A stretch of DNA of 16,103 bases from an uncultured bacterium (GTDB lineage Bacteria; Bacteroidota; Bacteroidia; Bacteroidales; Bacteroidaceae): positions 1-16,103 of the forward strand of contig CAJMQV010000029.1 of assembly GCA_905215575.1 (NCBI GenBank), in the 5' to 3' direction. Shown piece by piece: positions 1 through 7,199 of this stretch. Each line of letters starts with the position of its first letter. The first letter of the stretch is position 1. Below the pieces are notes generated by a model. That model saw only the letters and a program-made list of their open reading frames with translations, was not told where the DNA came from and did not search any database. A program made the position numbers and the translations under genes.

Positions 1-636
1 CCTTTCTGGCAGCTTCAGCTTTATTGTCAGGAGGCTGGATATTCTCCTAAAGTATTCGGCAAGGTTATCGAAACTCTGCGTAAGGATGATGACAGTAACA
101 TGAGTAACGGTATGCATCAGATGCGCTTCATGCGATTGGTTTGTGATTCTACAGGTCTTGATTTTCTGGATTTCTTTGAAAAGGCCGGTATGCTGCGTCC
201 TATCAATGCCTTTATTGAAGATTACGGTGCAGACTGGCTTAAGATCAGTGAATCCATGATTCAGGAATTGCGTGATTATGTCGCAGAAAAGGGCTACAAG
301 AAGCCGGAAGGAGAGATCAATTATATCTCTGCCCGTAACTGGAAAATTTATCGTGACAGATTACCTCTTGAAGGGGCAGCTGTGGGCGAAGGATGTTCTG
401 AGGTTTCGGGACGCATAAAGGTGATGCACGATGTATGGAAGAATGCCGTAGCCTTTGAAACCTATGATGCCGAAGGCAATCTGTTGCGTATTTCTATGGG
501 AGGTCTTGGCGAAGATACCGATGACGGTTATAAGTTTACTCAGGTGCTTTGGCCGCAAACTTCTACAGAAAAGGCCGCTTACATTATGGCTGTAGGATGG
601 GATGGTACCCGAATAAAATGTTACGAGAAACAATGA
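1..636 (+). CDS. M60-like metallopeptidase, C-terminal fragment (5' end outside window)
   Basis: The frame is open from base 1 to the TGA at 634-636, giving 211 residues with no start of its own; the first internal ATG at 100 is not a natural start, because the open frame before it reads like the same protein. Fragment residues 1-8 (PFWQLQLY) and 53-63 (LDFLDFFEKAG) fit the helical end of the peptidase M60 (enhancin-like) domain. In that family these elements follow the HExxH zinc site, which would lie upstream and cannot be checked here. Residues from about 70 to 211 form an extra C-terminal region, likely beta-rich in its second half. Family members in gut Bacteroidales are usually secreted or surface-bound and act on mucin-type glycoproteins; that role is inferred. 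The gene ends about 37 nt before a strong terminator, so it is the last gene of its transcript. Family call moderately sure; activity unknown. Confidence 0.7.
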   Translation, partial: PFWQLQLYCQEAGYSPKVFGKVIETLRKDDDSNMSNGMHQMRFMRLVCDSTGLDFLDFFEKAGMLRPINAFIEDYGADWLKISESMIQELRDYVAEKGYKKPEGEINYISARNWKIYRDRLPLEGAAVGEGCSEVSGRIKVMHDVWKNAVAFETYDAEGNLLRISMGGLGEDTDDGYKFTQVLWPQTSTEKAAYIMAVGWDGTRIKCYEKQ

Positions 637-669
637 GTGTTTTTCAAGTAAAGTATTCATTGTAAGATT

Positions 670-727
670 AAAAATTAGCTCCGATTCGGTTCTATAATAT
701 GGCCGAATTGGAGCTAATTGCATTTTT
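670..727 (+). terminator. Strong hairpin terminator after the M60-like gene
   Basis: Arms at 673-689 and 703-719 pair over about 17 bp with one G-T wobble (ttagctccgattcgg against ccgaattggagctaa), around a 13-nt loop. A T-rich stretch (cattttt) follows at 721-727 and an A-run precedes the stem, so it could work in both directions. Confidence 0.8.
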
Positions 728-944
728 GCTATTTGCCAGTAGCTAATTTTATCTGATTGTTTTTAGGGGAGGAGAAGTTAATTTATAAATGCAAAAAGGA
801 CTTTGTTTTGGATGAAAAGCATTAACTTTATCGGACTTATTAAGCTCTATAAGCGGTAGTATTATTTTGAAGTTGCTTCAGGAAGCAATATCAAGTAAAA
901 GCAGAAATGAACCTTAGTTTCCCATTCAAGAGAGCATCGGAAAT
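728..944. other. Intergenic leader upstream of the helicase gene; no clear signal
   Basis: Together with the terminator this makes a 308-base gap without a gene. I find no full Bacteroides promoter. The nearest match to the -7 element is ttattttg at 862-869 (one mismatch to TAnnTTTG) without a -33 TTTG at the right spacing. A purine-rich stretch (ggggaggagaag, 765-776) lies too far from any useful start to be a ribosome site. The helicase promoter is presumably here but I cannot place it. Confidence 0.4.
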
Positions 945-3107
945 ATGACAATACAAGCAGACAATACAGAGGAGCAGTTGGCATTGCAACTTATCGAAAA
1001 TACCGGAGTGAATCTGTTTCTTACCGGACGGGCAGGAACCGGAAAGACCACTTTTCTGCGTCGTCTGGTGCAGAAAGCGCCCAAGCGTATGATTGTTCTG
1101 GCACCGACCGGAATTGCGGCAATCAATGCCGGAGGTATGACGATCCATTCCTTCTTTCAGCTTCCTTTTGCTCCCTATCTCCCCGGATCGGCATTTGGTG
1201 GTAAGGCAGAATACCGTTTTCAGTTTGGTGCCGAGAAGCAGAAGATGATGCGCAGTCTCGATCTTCTGGTTATCGACGAGGTGAGTATGGTGCGTGCCGA
1301 TTTGTTGGATGCCATCGATGATGTGCTTCGTCGTTATCGCGACCGCCAACGGCCTTTCGGCGGCGTACAGCTATTGCTGATCGGCGATGTGCAGCAGTTG
1401 CCGCCGGTGTATAAGACGGAGGAATGGACTTTGCTGTCGCGTTACTATGACAGTCCGTATTTCTTTTCGAGCAAGGCCTTGCGTGAGGCTGGTTTCTGTA
1501 CGATCGAATTACAGCATGTCTATCGTCAGAGGGATGCTTGTTTTCTTTCCATGCTTAACCGAATCCGGACCTGTCAGCTGGATGCCGGACTGATCCGTGA
1601 GCTGAACGCGCGCTATCGTTCGGAAACGGAACTTTCGGACTGCGATGGATATATCCGTCTGATGACACATAATCATCAGGCTCAAAAGGTCAATAAAGAA
1701 AAACTGGAAGCCTTGCCCGGATCATCTTTCTTTTTCGACGCAACGATCAGTGGTGTCTTTCCCGAACTGTCTTTTCCTACCGAGGTCCGGTTGGAACTGA
1801 AGGAAGGAGCGCAGGTACTGTTTGTAAAGAATGATCTGAATATGCCCCGGCGCTTTGTGAATGGCAGTATTGGGCGGGTTGTTGCTTTAACGGAGAATCG
1901 GGTGGAGGTGAGATTGCAGGATACTGATGAAACGGTTACAGTGGAACCTATGGAGTGGGCCAATGCCCGTTACCGATTGGATGAAGATACGCATGAGATT
2001 GTGGAAGAGATAGAAGGTACGTTCCGACAACTGCCTTTAAAGTTGGCCTGGGCCATTACGGTGCATAAGAGTCAGGGACTGACTTTTGATCATGCCATAA
2101 TTGATGTTTCCGGAGCCTTTACACACGGGCAGACCTATGTGGCGCTGAGCCGCTGCCGTTCGCTTGAAGGGCTTTATCTGAGCGCGCCTTTGCCGGAACA
2201 AGCCGTGATACAGGACGGGCAGATAGCCCGTTTTATGGAACAAGCTCTGGAAACGGTACCGGACGAGGAACAGATGAAAGCCTTTGAGCGGGGATATTTT
2301 CTGGAGCAGTTGGATTCTTTGTTTATGTTTCGCAGCCTGTCGGAGATGTTGGGGCGGGTCGTGCGTCTGCTTGACGAACATCTTTATGAACTGTATCCCG
2401 AGGTACTTCAGAAGGCCAAAGCGTTTTGGGAGCGCTTTCAGAAAGATGTGCTTCGGGTGGGCGACCGTTTTCACGATCAGTATATGCGGATTGTATATAC
2501 GCAGCCGGATTTTTCCGACAATGACTCTCTTCAAGAGCGTCTTCGTCGTGGTGCCTCTTATTTTGAGGAACAATTGAAAGGATGGACCGTGGAAAAGGAG
2601 CTGTATATTCTGGAAATAGATAACCAGGAGGTAAAAAGGAAATACAGCAAGGCTTTGACTGCTTTTGACGAAGCGATAGGACTGCGTATGGCACTGTTGA
2701 AAATGGTCCATGAAAAAGGTTTCCGCCTTTCCGATTTCCTGCGGCAGAAGGCCTTGCTTTCTTTAAGGAGGGCTGAAGAGCATGTTCATAAATCGCGAAT
2801 GCTCCGCCGGGATGCCCCAGACCGGAGCACCGCAACTTCTGTTCCGGTGCATCCCGAACTGTATGCCCGACTGATGCGTTGGCGGCAGGAGGAAGCTGCT
2901 CGCCAGGGAAGGCCCCCATATACTATTCTGCCACAAAAGGCCTTGTTGGGGCTGGTACGTCTTTGCCCCACTAATGAATGTTCTTTGCTGTCGGTGCCCG
3001 GTATCGGTAAGGTTACAGCGCGTAAATATGGAGCAGAACTGCTTCGGATCATTACCGGGTTCCAACCGGTTAAAAACAGGACTCCCGGACTGTTTCCCGC
3101 CGAATAA
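945..3107 (+). CDS. PIF1-like superfamily 1 helicase with C-terminal HRDC domain
   Basis: A 720-residue ATP-dependent DNA helicase of the PIF1/RecD-like SF1 type. Visible motifs are Walker A GRAGTGKTT (28-36), Walker B IDEVS (110-114), motif III GDVQQLPP (147-154), and the late helicase motifs TVHKSQGLTFD (372-382) and YVALSRCRSLEGLY (398-411). After the helicase core (to about 415) comes a long, probably helical linker (about 420-630) and an HRDC-like domain (about 633-703) with the SVPGIGKVTARKYG helix-turn-helix core; HRDC domains are nucleic-acid-binding modules of RecQ and RNase D. The likely role is unwinding DNA in repair or at stalled forks; this is family inference. ATG 945 gives Walker A at the usual distance from the N-terminus; no clear ribosome site is visible. 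The gene stands alone and converges on pyrF; its last 9 codons form the 5' arm of a hairpin and its stop codon lies in the loop. Genome annotations often give such proteins vague names. Confidence 0.88.
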   Translation: MTIQADNTEEQLALQLIENTGVNLFLTGRAGTGKTTFLRRLVQKAPKRMIVLAPTGIAAINAGGMTIHSFFQLPFAPYLPGSAFGGKAEYRFQFGAEKQKMMRSLDLLVIDEVSMVRADLLDAIDDVLRRYRDRQRPFGGVQLLLIGDVQQLPPVYKTEEWTLLSRYYDSPYFFSSKALREAGFCTIELQHVYRQRDACFLSMLNRIRTCQLDAGLIRELNARYRSETELSDCDGYIRLMTHNHQAQKVNKEKLEALPGSSFFFDATISGVFPELSFPTEVRLELKEGAQVLFVKNDLNMPRRFVNGSIGRVVALTENRVEVRLQDTDETVTVEPMEWANARYRLDEDTHEIVEEIEGTFRQLPLKLAWAITVHKSQGLTFDHAIIDVSGAFTHGQTYVALSRCRSLEGLYLSAPLPEQAVIQDGQIARFMEQALETVPDEEQMKAFERGYFLEQLDSLFMFRSLSEMLGRVVRLLDEHLYELYPEVLQKAKAFWERFQKDVLRVGDRFHDQYMRIVYTQPDFSDNDSLQERLRRGASYFEEQLKGWTVEKELYILEIDNQEVKRKYSKALTAFDEAIGLRMALLKMVHEKGFRLSDFLRQKALLSLRRAEEHVHKSRMLRRDAPDRSTATSVPVHPELYARLMRWRQEEAARQGRPPYTILPQKALLGLVRLCPTNECSLLSVPGIGKVTARKYGAELLRIITGFQPVKNRTPGLFPAE

Positions 3108-3133
3108 ACGGCAGGAAGCAGTCCGGGAGTTCC
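3071..3133 (-). terminator. Shared convergent terminator overlapping the helicase 3' end
   Basis: Arms at 3079-3102 and 3109-3132 form a 24-position stem with one mismatch and two wobbles around the 6-nt loop aataaa. Read on the minus strand the stem is followed by a T-run (complement of aaaaa at 3072-3076), so it is best placed as the pyrF operon terminator, 26 bases past the pyrF stop. On the plus strand no T-run follows, so stopping helicase transcripts here would rely on the stem alone. The helicase stop TAA (3105-3107) is in the loop. Confidence 0.8.
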
Positions 3134-3158
3134 GTATATAGGGTAGAAAGACGGCGGA

Positions 3159-3983
3159 TTACAGGATGCGCTGCAATTCCTTGGCCATTTCTTCCTGTAC
3201 TTCTTTGGCTTTGATTCCGGCTACGGCAGCAAAGTTTTCGGTCTTGTCTGCGTAGATAATGGCGCGGCTGCTGTTTACAATCAGACCGCATTGGCTGTTC
3301 ATACCATACTGGCAAACCTCGCTCAGAGAACCGCCCTGGGCACCGATACCCGGTACGAGCAGGAAGTGGTCCGGAGCAATCTTACGGATGTCCTCGAACA
3401 TCTTGCCCTGAGTAGCGCCTACTACATACATCATCTGGTCAGCGTTGCCCCATTCCTGGCTCTTCTTCAACACCTTCTCAAACAGGCGCTCGCCCTGAGC
3501 GTCCTCTGTGAGCTGGAAGTCGTGTGAACCCTTGTTGCTGGTCAGCGCCAACAGAATCACCCACTTGTTGTCGTAACCTAAGAAAGGAGTTACGCTGTCC
3601 TCGCCCATGTAAGGAGCCACGGTTACAGCGTCCAGCTTGATTTCCTCGAAGAAGGTGCGGGCATACATAGCCGAGGTGTTACCGATATCACCGCGCTTGG
3701 CATCGGCAATGATGAACTGATCCGGATAGTGCTCGTTCAGGTAAGCGATGGTCTTCTCGAAAGAAATCCATCCCTTAACGCCCATGCTCTCATAGAAAGC
3801 CAGATTTGGCTTGTAGGCGATACAGTAAGGAGCGGTGGCGTCGATAATGGCCTTGTTGAAGGCGAAAATCGGATCTTCTTCCTGAAGCAGGTGCTCCGGA
3901 ATCTTCTTGATATCGGTATCCAGTCCTACGCAAAGGAAAGACTGTTTCTTCTTGATGTTCTCAAATAAATCTTTTCTGTTCAT
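3159..3983 (-). CDS. pyrF: Orotidine 5'-phosphate decarboxylase
   Basis: A cytosolic enzyme of 274 residues converting OMP to UMP, the last step of de novo pyrimidine synthesis. Key motifs: LCVGLDTD (17-24) at the first strand, YKPNLAFYE (57-65), the catalytic DAKRGDIGNT (94-103, with Asp94, Lys96 and Asp99 as the charged network), LVPGIGAQGG (209-218), and NSSRAI (237-242) at the phosphate end of the barrel. The length and the DAKRGDIG form match the longer PyrF class (about 270-280 residues) rather than the 230-residue E. coli type. It is the last gene of the purM-66aa-prfA-pyrF operon, 11 nt after the prfA stop, and is followed by the shared hairpin terminator. Confidence 0.96.
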   Translation of the reverse strand: MNRKDLFENIKKKQSFLCVGLDTDIKKIPEHLLQEEDPIFAFNKAIIDATAPYCIAYKPNLAFYESMGVKGWISFEKTIAYLNEHYPDQFIIADAKRGDIGNTSAMYARTFFEEIKLDAVTVAPYMGEDSVTPFLGYDNKWVILLALTSNKGSHDFQLTEDAQGERLFEKVLKKSQEWGNADQMMYVVGATQGKMFEDIRKIAPDHFLLVPGIGAQGGSLSEVCQYGMNSQCGLIVNSSRAIIYADKTENFAAVAGIKAKEVQEEMAKELQRIL

Positions 3984-3994
3984 AACTTTATGCT

Positions 3995-5104
3995 TTATAA
4001 ATCACTTTCTTTCATGCGCTCGGCGTTCTCGGCCACGATCAGCTGGTCGATGCAGTCCTGAATGTTACCGTCCATGAACGAAGACAGGTTCTGCATGTTG
4101 TAACCGATACGGTGGTCGGTGATGCGGCTCTGCGGATAGTTGTAGGTACGGATCTTGGCCGAACGGTCTCCGGTAGATACCATCGTCTTACGCTTGCTGG
4201 CAATGTCGTCCAGATATTTCTGGTGCTCCTTGTCATAAATGAAGGTACGCAGACGGGCCAGTGCACGCTCCTTATTCTTCGGCTGGTCACGTGTTTCGGT
4301 ACATTCGATCAGAATCTCCTCGGTTTCTCCGGTAATCGGGTTTTTCCACATATAGCGGGCACGTACTCCGGATTCCACCTTGTTTACGTTCTGACCTCCC
4401 GCACCGCTGGAACGGAAAGTGTCCCATTTGATTTCGCCTTCGTTGATCTCCACGTCAAACTCCTCGGCTTCCGGCAATACGGCTACGGTTGCTGCCGATG
4501 TATGCACACGGCCCTGAGTTTCTGTGGCCGGCACACGCTGTACGCGGTGCACGCCGGATTCGTATTTCAGAGTTCCGTACACTTTCTCACCGGTTACGCT
4601 GAAAATGATTTCCTTGAAACCTCCGGCTGTACCCTCGTTGAAGCTGGAGATGGCAATCTTCCAGCCTTTCATCTCGCAATACTTGGAGTACATCTTGAAC
4701 AGGTCACCGGCAAACAGCGCAGCTTCGTCGCCACCCGTACCGCCACGGATTTCCATAATCACGTTCTTGTCATCTTCCGGATCGGCCGGAACCAGCAGAA
4801 GCTTGATTTCTTCTTCAATTTCCGGAATACGCTTTTCTGCGGCCGACAGCTCTTCGCGAGCCATATCCTTCATTTCAGGATCTTCTTCCACGGCCAGAAT
4901 CTCTTTGGCGTCTTCGATATTTTTCAGCGTGTCCAGATATTCTTTGCGCGCTTTCATGATGTCGCCCAAGTCCTTGTATTCCTTGGTCAGTTTCACGTAA
5001 CGCTTCTGATCACTGATTACGTTCGGGTCTGTAATGAGGGTAGAGACTTCCTCAAAACGGCTCACCAGACCTTCCAGCTTGTTTAGTATTGTATTTTCTG
5101 CCAT
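3995..5104 (-). CDS. prfA: Peptide chain release factor 1 (RF1)
   Basis: A 369-residue class I release factor that reads UAA/UAG in the ribosomal A site and triggers peptidyl-tRNA hydrolysis. The GGQ tripeptide (236-238, within RSSGAGGQNVNKVES) contacts the peptidyl-transferase centre, and PAT at 192-194 (HRVQRVPATETQGRVHTS) is the RF1-type stop-codon selector; RF2 would have SPF. An N-terminal coiled-coil-like region (about 1-105) fits domain 1, and the protein is close to the usual RF1 length of about 360. No in-frame programmed-frameshift site is seen (that is an RF2 feature). The start ATG directly follows the TAA of the upstream 66-codon gene with no base between, which suggests translational coupling. 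It sits in a purine/pyrimidine operon, so its expression is probably tied to growth rate. Confidence 0.97.
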   Translation of the reverse strand: MAENTILNKLEGLVSRFEEVSTLITDPNVISDQKRYVKLTKEYKDLGDIMKARKEYLDTLKNIEDAKEILAVEEDPEMKDMAREELSAAEKRIPEIEEEIKLLLVPADPEDDKNVIMEIRGGTGGDEAALFAGDLFKMYSKYCEMKGWKIAISSFNEGTAGGFKEIIFSVTGEKVYGTLKYESGVHRVQRVPATETQGRVHTSAATVAVLPEAEEFDVEINEGEIKWDTFRSSGAGGQNVNKVESGVRARYMWKNPITGETEEILIECTETRDQPKNKERALARLRTFIYDKEHQKYLDDIASKRKTMVSTGDRSAKIRTYNYPQSRITDHRIGYNMQNLSSFMDGNIQDCIDQLIVAENAERMKESDL

Positions 5105-5305
5105 TTATTCAAAAAACTTCTGAGTCCATTTATATTTTTTGTTGAATACTTTTTCTGTGATGAAGCACCAGCCGAGAATTGCGATCAGATAGATCAGATT
5201 TTCGTACCAGGTACGGTCGCTAAAACCTTCCCATGTCTTGTAAGTTAAAAATATGGTAAGTCCGAGCGAAGTGAGGCAACAAAGAATAAAAAGGATTCTT
5301 TTCAT
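5105..5305 (-). CDS. Small two-helix membrane protein of unknown function
   Basis: A 66-residue protein I do not recognise by name. It shows two hydrophobic segments, about residues 4-22 (ILFILCCLTSLGLTIFLTY) and 36-50 (NLIYLIAILGWCFIT), joined by a short polar, aromatic loop, with a basic C-terminal tail (NKKYKWTQKFF). This predicts a small inner-membrane hairpin. It lies 21 nt after purM, and its TAA abuts the prfA ATG exactly (TAAATG), so it is almost certainly translated and co-transcribed with its neighbours. Lipoprotein processing is unlikely: cysteines 9 and 10 sit inside the first helix without a lipobox. Whether it has any role linked to purine synthesis or termination cannot be read from the sequence. 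Confidence 0.75.
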   Translation of the reverse strand: MKRILFILCCLTSLGLTIFLTYKTWEGFSDRTWYENLIYLIAILGWCFITEKVFNKKYKWTQKFFE

Positions 5306-5326
5306 TGTCTTTTTGGGTTTTGCGGA

Positions 5327-6493
5327 TTAGTAATTGAACTCTCCGAATTCGCTCTTGATGGTCAATGAGCGGGTGCCTTCCTCAACACGGCCGATTACCT
5401 GAGCGTCGATGTTGAAGCTCTTGCTGATCTCGATGATGCGGTCGGCCTGCTCCGGTGATACATAGATTTCCATGCGGTGACCCATGTTGAACACCTTGTA
5501 CATCTCGGCCCAATCGGTACCGCTCTCCTGAGCAATAGCCTTGAAGAGAGGAGGAACAGGGAACATGTTGTCCTTGATGACGTGGCAGTTTTCACCGACA
5601 AAGTGCAGCACTTTGGTCTGTGCGCCTCCTGTGCAATGTACCATACCGTGAATCTCGCTTCTCATTTCGTCCAAAATGCGCTTGATGACCGGAGCATAGG
5701 TACGTGTCGGAGAAAGAACCAGCTTGCCGGCATTGATCGGAGCGCCTTCCACCTCGTCGGTCAGCTTGTAGCTACCGCTGTAAACCAGTTCTTCAGGAAC
5801 TGCCTTGTCGTAGCTTTCCGGATATTTCTCTGCCAGATATTTGGCAAACACGTCATGACGGGCACTGGTCAGACCATTGCTGCCCATACCGCCGTTGTAT
5901 TCTTTTTCGTAAGTAGCCTGTCCGCAACTGCTCAAACCCACGATTACGTCGCCCGGACGGATGTTCGCATTGTCAATTACATCGCTGCGCTTCATACGGC
6001 AGGTTACGGTAGAGTCAACGATAATGGTGCGTACCAAGTCGCCTACGTCGGCAGTTTCACCACCGGTTGCGTAAATGCCAACACCCATTTTTCTCATTTC
6101 GGCCAACAGTTCGTCGGTGCCGTTGATGATGGCGCTGATTACTTCGCCCGGAATCAGCATTTTGTTTCGTCCGATGGTAGAGGATACCAGAATGTTGTCT
6201 ACGGCACCTACACACAACAGGTCGTCGGTGTTCATGATCAGGGCATCCTGTGCAATGCCTTTCCATACGGAGAGGTCGCCGGTTTCTTTCCAATACATGT
6301 AGGCCAGTGAAGATTTGGTTCCGGCTCCGTCGGCATGCATAATGTTGCAATACTCAGGATCACCGCCCAGAATATCCGGGATGATCTTACAGAAAGCCTG
6401 TGGGAAGATACCTTTGTCTATGTTCTTAATGGCGTTGTGTACGTCTTCTTTCGCTGCGGATACACCACGCATCATGTAACGCTGATTACTCAT
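5327..6493 (-). CDS. purM: Phosphoribosylformylglycinamidine cyclo-ligase (AIR synthase)
   Basis: A 388-residue cytosolic enzyme of the PurM/PurL ATP-binding superfamily; it closes FGAM to AIR in de novo purine synthesis using ATP. Visible motifs are HADGAGTKS (53-61), the metal/nucleotide-binding MNTDDLLCVGA (87-97), GGETADVGD (144-152) and a glycine-rich GDVIVGLSSCGQA segment (about 180-192) at the start of the second domain. It is about 40 residues longer than E. coli PurM (about 345), which I believe is normal for the Bacteroidetes form. It is the first gene of the purM-66aa-prfA-pyrF operon, with a clear promoter about 40 nt upstream. A related AIR-synthase-like paralogue is possible, but purC nearby and the motif set support PurM. 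Confidence 0.93.
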   Translation of the reverse strand: MSNQRYMMRGVSAAKEDVHNAIKNIDKGIFPQAFCKIIPDILGGDPEYCNIMHADGAGTKSSLAYMYWKETGDLSVWKGIAQDALIMNTDDLLCVGAVDNILVSSTIGRNKMLIPGEVISAIINGTDELLAEMRKMGVGIYATGGETADVGDLVRTIIVDSTVTCRMKRSDVIDNANIRPGDVIVGLSSCGQATYEKEYNGGMGSNGLTSARHDVFAKYLAEKYPESYDKAVPEELVYSGSYKLTDEVEGAPINAGKLVLSPTRTYAPVIKRILDEMRSEIHGMVHCTGGAQTKVLHFVGENCHVIKDNMFPVPPLFKAIAQESGTDWAEMYKVFNMGHRMEIYVSPEQADRIIEISKSFNIDAQVIGRVEEGTRSLTIKSEFGEFNY

Positions 6494-6530
6494 GATTCAA
6501 ATAATTAAGTTGCTGTTTGATTTTAATGTG

Positions 6531-6562
6531 CAAAATTAATGATTTTCTGCCGAGTAGGCAAA
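6531..6562 (-). promoter_or_regulatory. Bacteroides-type promoter of the purM operon
   Basis: On the minus strand, TTTG (6562-6559) and TAATTTTG (6538-6531) are separated by exactly 20 nt, a full match to the Bacteroides -33/-7 consensus TTTG-N19-21-TAnnTTTG. Transcription should begin near 6522-6527, giving a leader of about 30 nt to the purM ATG. The -33 box lies in the T-run of the preceding lemA terminator. Confidence 0.8.
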
Positions 6563-6588
6563 AAAGACGCTCAAAACGTCGTATTTTT
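6557..6588 (-). terminator. Weak hairpin terminator after lemA
   Basis: Directly after the lemA stop, the minus strand carries GACG (6580-6577), a 7-nt loop and CGTC (6569-6566), followed by six T (6565-6560). The stem is only 4 bp, so termination may be partial and some read-through into purM is possible. Confidence 0.45.
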
Positions 6589-7171
6589 AGAACTTCACCT
6601 CCGGAGCCTTCTCACTTCCGCTTTCGGCTTCGTACTTTTCCTTCTTGTCAAATCCGAACATCTTTGCAAAAAGGTTGTTCGGGAAGGAGCGTACCAGCAC
6701 GTTGTACTCTTGTACCGACTCGTTATAGCGGCGACGTGCCTCGGTAATACGGTTCTCGGTGCCTTCCAGCTGGGCTTGCAGTTCTGAGAAGTTCTGGTTG
6801 GCCTTCAAGTCGGGATAGTTTTCTGTGATGGCCAGCAGCTTGCCTAACGCGCTGCTGATTTCTCCTTGTGCCTGCTGATATTCCTTCATCTTTTCAGGAG
6901 TCAGGTTATCGGCATCTACAGTAATCTGGGTAGCTTTGCTGCGGGCTTCCATCACGGCCTGCAAAGTGCTCTGCTCGTGCTGGGCATATCCCTTTACGGT
7001 GCTCACCAGATTCGGTATCAGATCGGAACGGCGCTGGTATTGTACTTCTACATTGCTCCAGGCGGTAGAAACCGCTTCGTCCTTTTCTACCATTTCATTA
7101 TAAGAACAGCTGTTCAGTGAGAACAGGGCAGTGAGTGCCAGAATGTAATTGCGAATTTTCTTTGTCTTCAT
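6587..7171 (-). CDS. lemA: LemA family lipoprotein
   Basis: A 194-residue protein. The N-terminus MKTKKIRNYILALTALF runs into SLNSC, a lipoprotein lipobox with Cys22 as the anchor, so it should be a lipoprotein; with Ser at +2 after Cys the final membrane is open in Bacteroidetes. The mature part is the long helical bundle of LemA: AWSNVEVQYQRRSDLIPNLV (about residues 37-56), KGYAQHEQ, and RRYNESVQEYNVLVRSFPNN near the end. I chose the start at 7171; the open frame runs 64 codons further to 7363, but that stretch lies inside the TPM gene in another frame and would bury the signal peptide. It follows the TPM gene by 28 nt. LemA and TPM-domain proteins are often neighbours in bacteria; their joint function is unsettled, and envelope maintenance is a guess. 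Confidence 0.9.
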   Translation of the reverse strand: MKTKKIRNYILALTALFSLNSCSYNEMVEKDEAVSTAWSNVEVQYQRRSDLIPNLVSTVKGYAQHEQSTLQAVMEARSKATQITVDADNLTPEKMKEYQQAQGEISSALGKLLAITENYPDLKANQNFSELQAQLEGTENRITEARRRYNESVQEYNVLVRSFPNNLFAKMFGFDKKEKYEAESGSEKAPEVKF

Positions 7172-7199
7172 ATAAATGTTATTCTTGTTTTGGGTTTGT

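Noticed and set aside
789..815. Eight-codon frame (ATG at 789) downstream of a purine-rich stretch, as a possible leader peptide
   Set aside because: The purine stretch is too far from the ATG, the peptide (MQKGLCFG) has no repeated regulatory codons, and no attenuator hairpin follows.
945..3107. Reading the helicase as RecD or a mobile-element helicase
   Set aside because: There is no RecB/RecC neighbour and no transposase, integrase or repeat nearby. The HRDC-like end and the housekeeping context fit a chromosomal PIF1-like protein.
4112..5086. Long open frame (324 codons) on the plus strand opposite prfA
   Set aside because: It lies wholly inside the well-supported prfA gene, its protein has no recognisable motif, and it has no promoter. 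It is a by-product of codon bias. The same holds for 5477-6310 (opposite purM), 2037-2711 (opposite the helicase), 10970-11608 (opposite purC) and 12882-13634 (opposite the DUF5715 gene).
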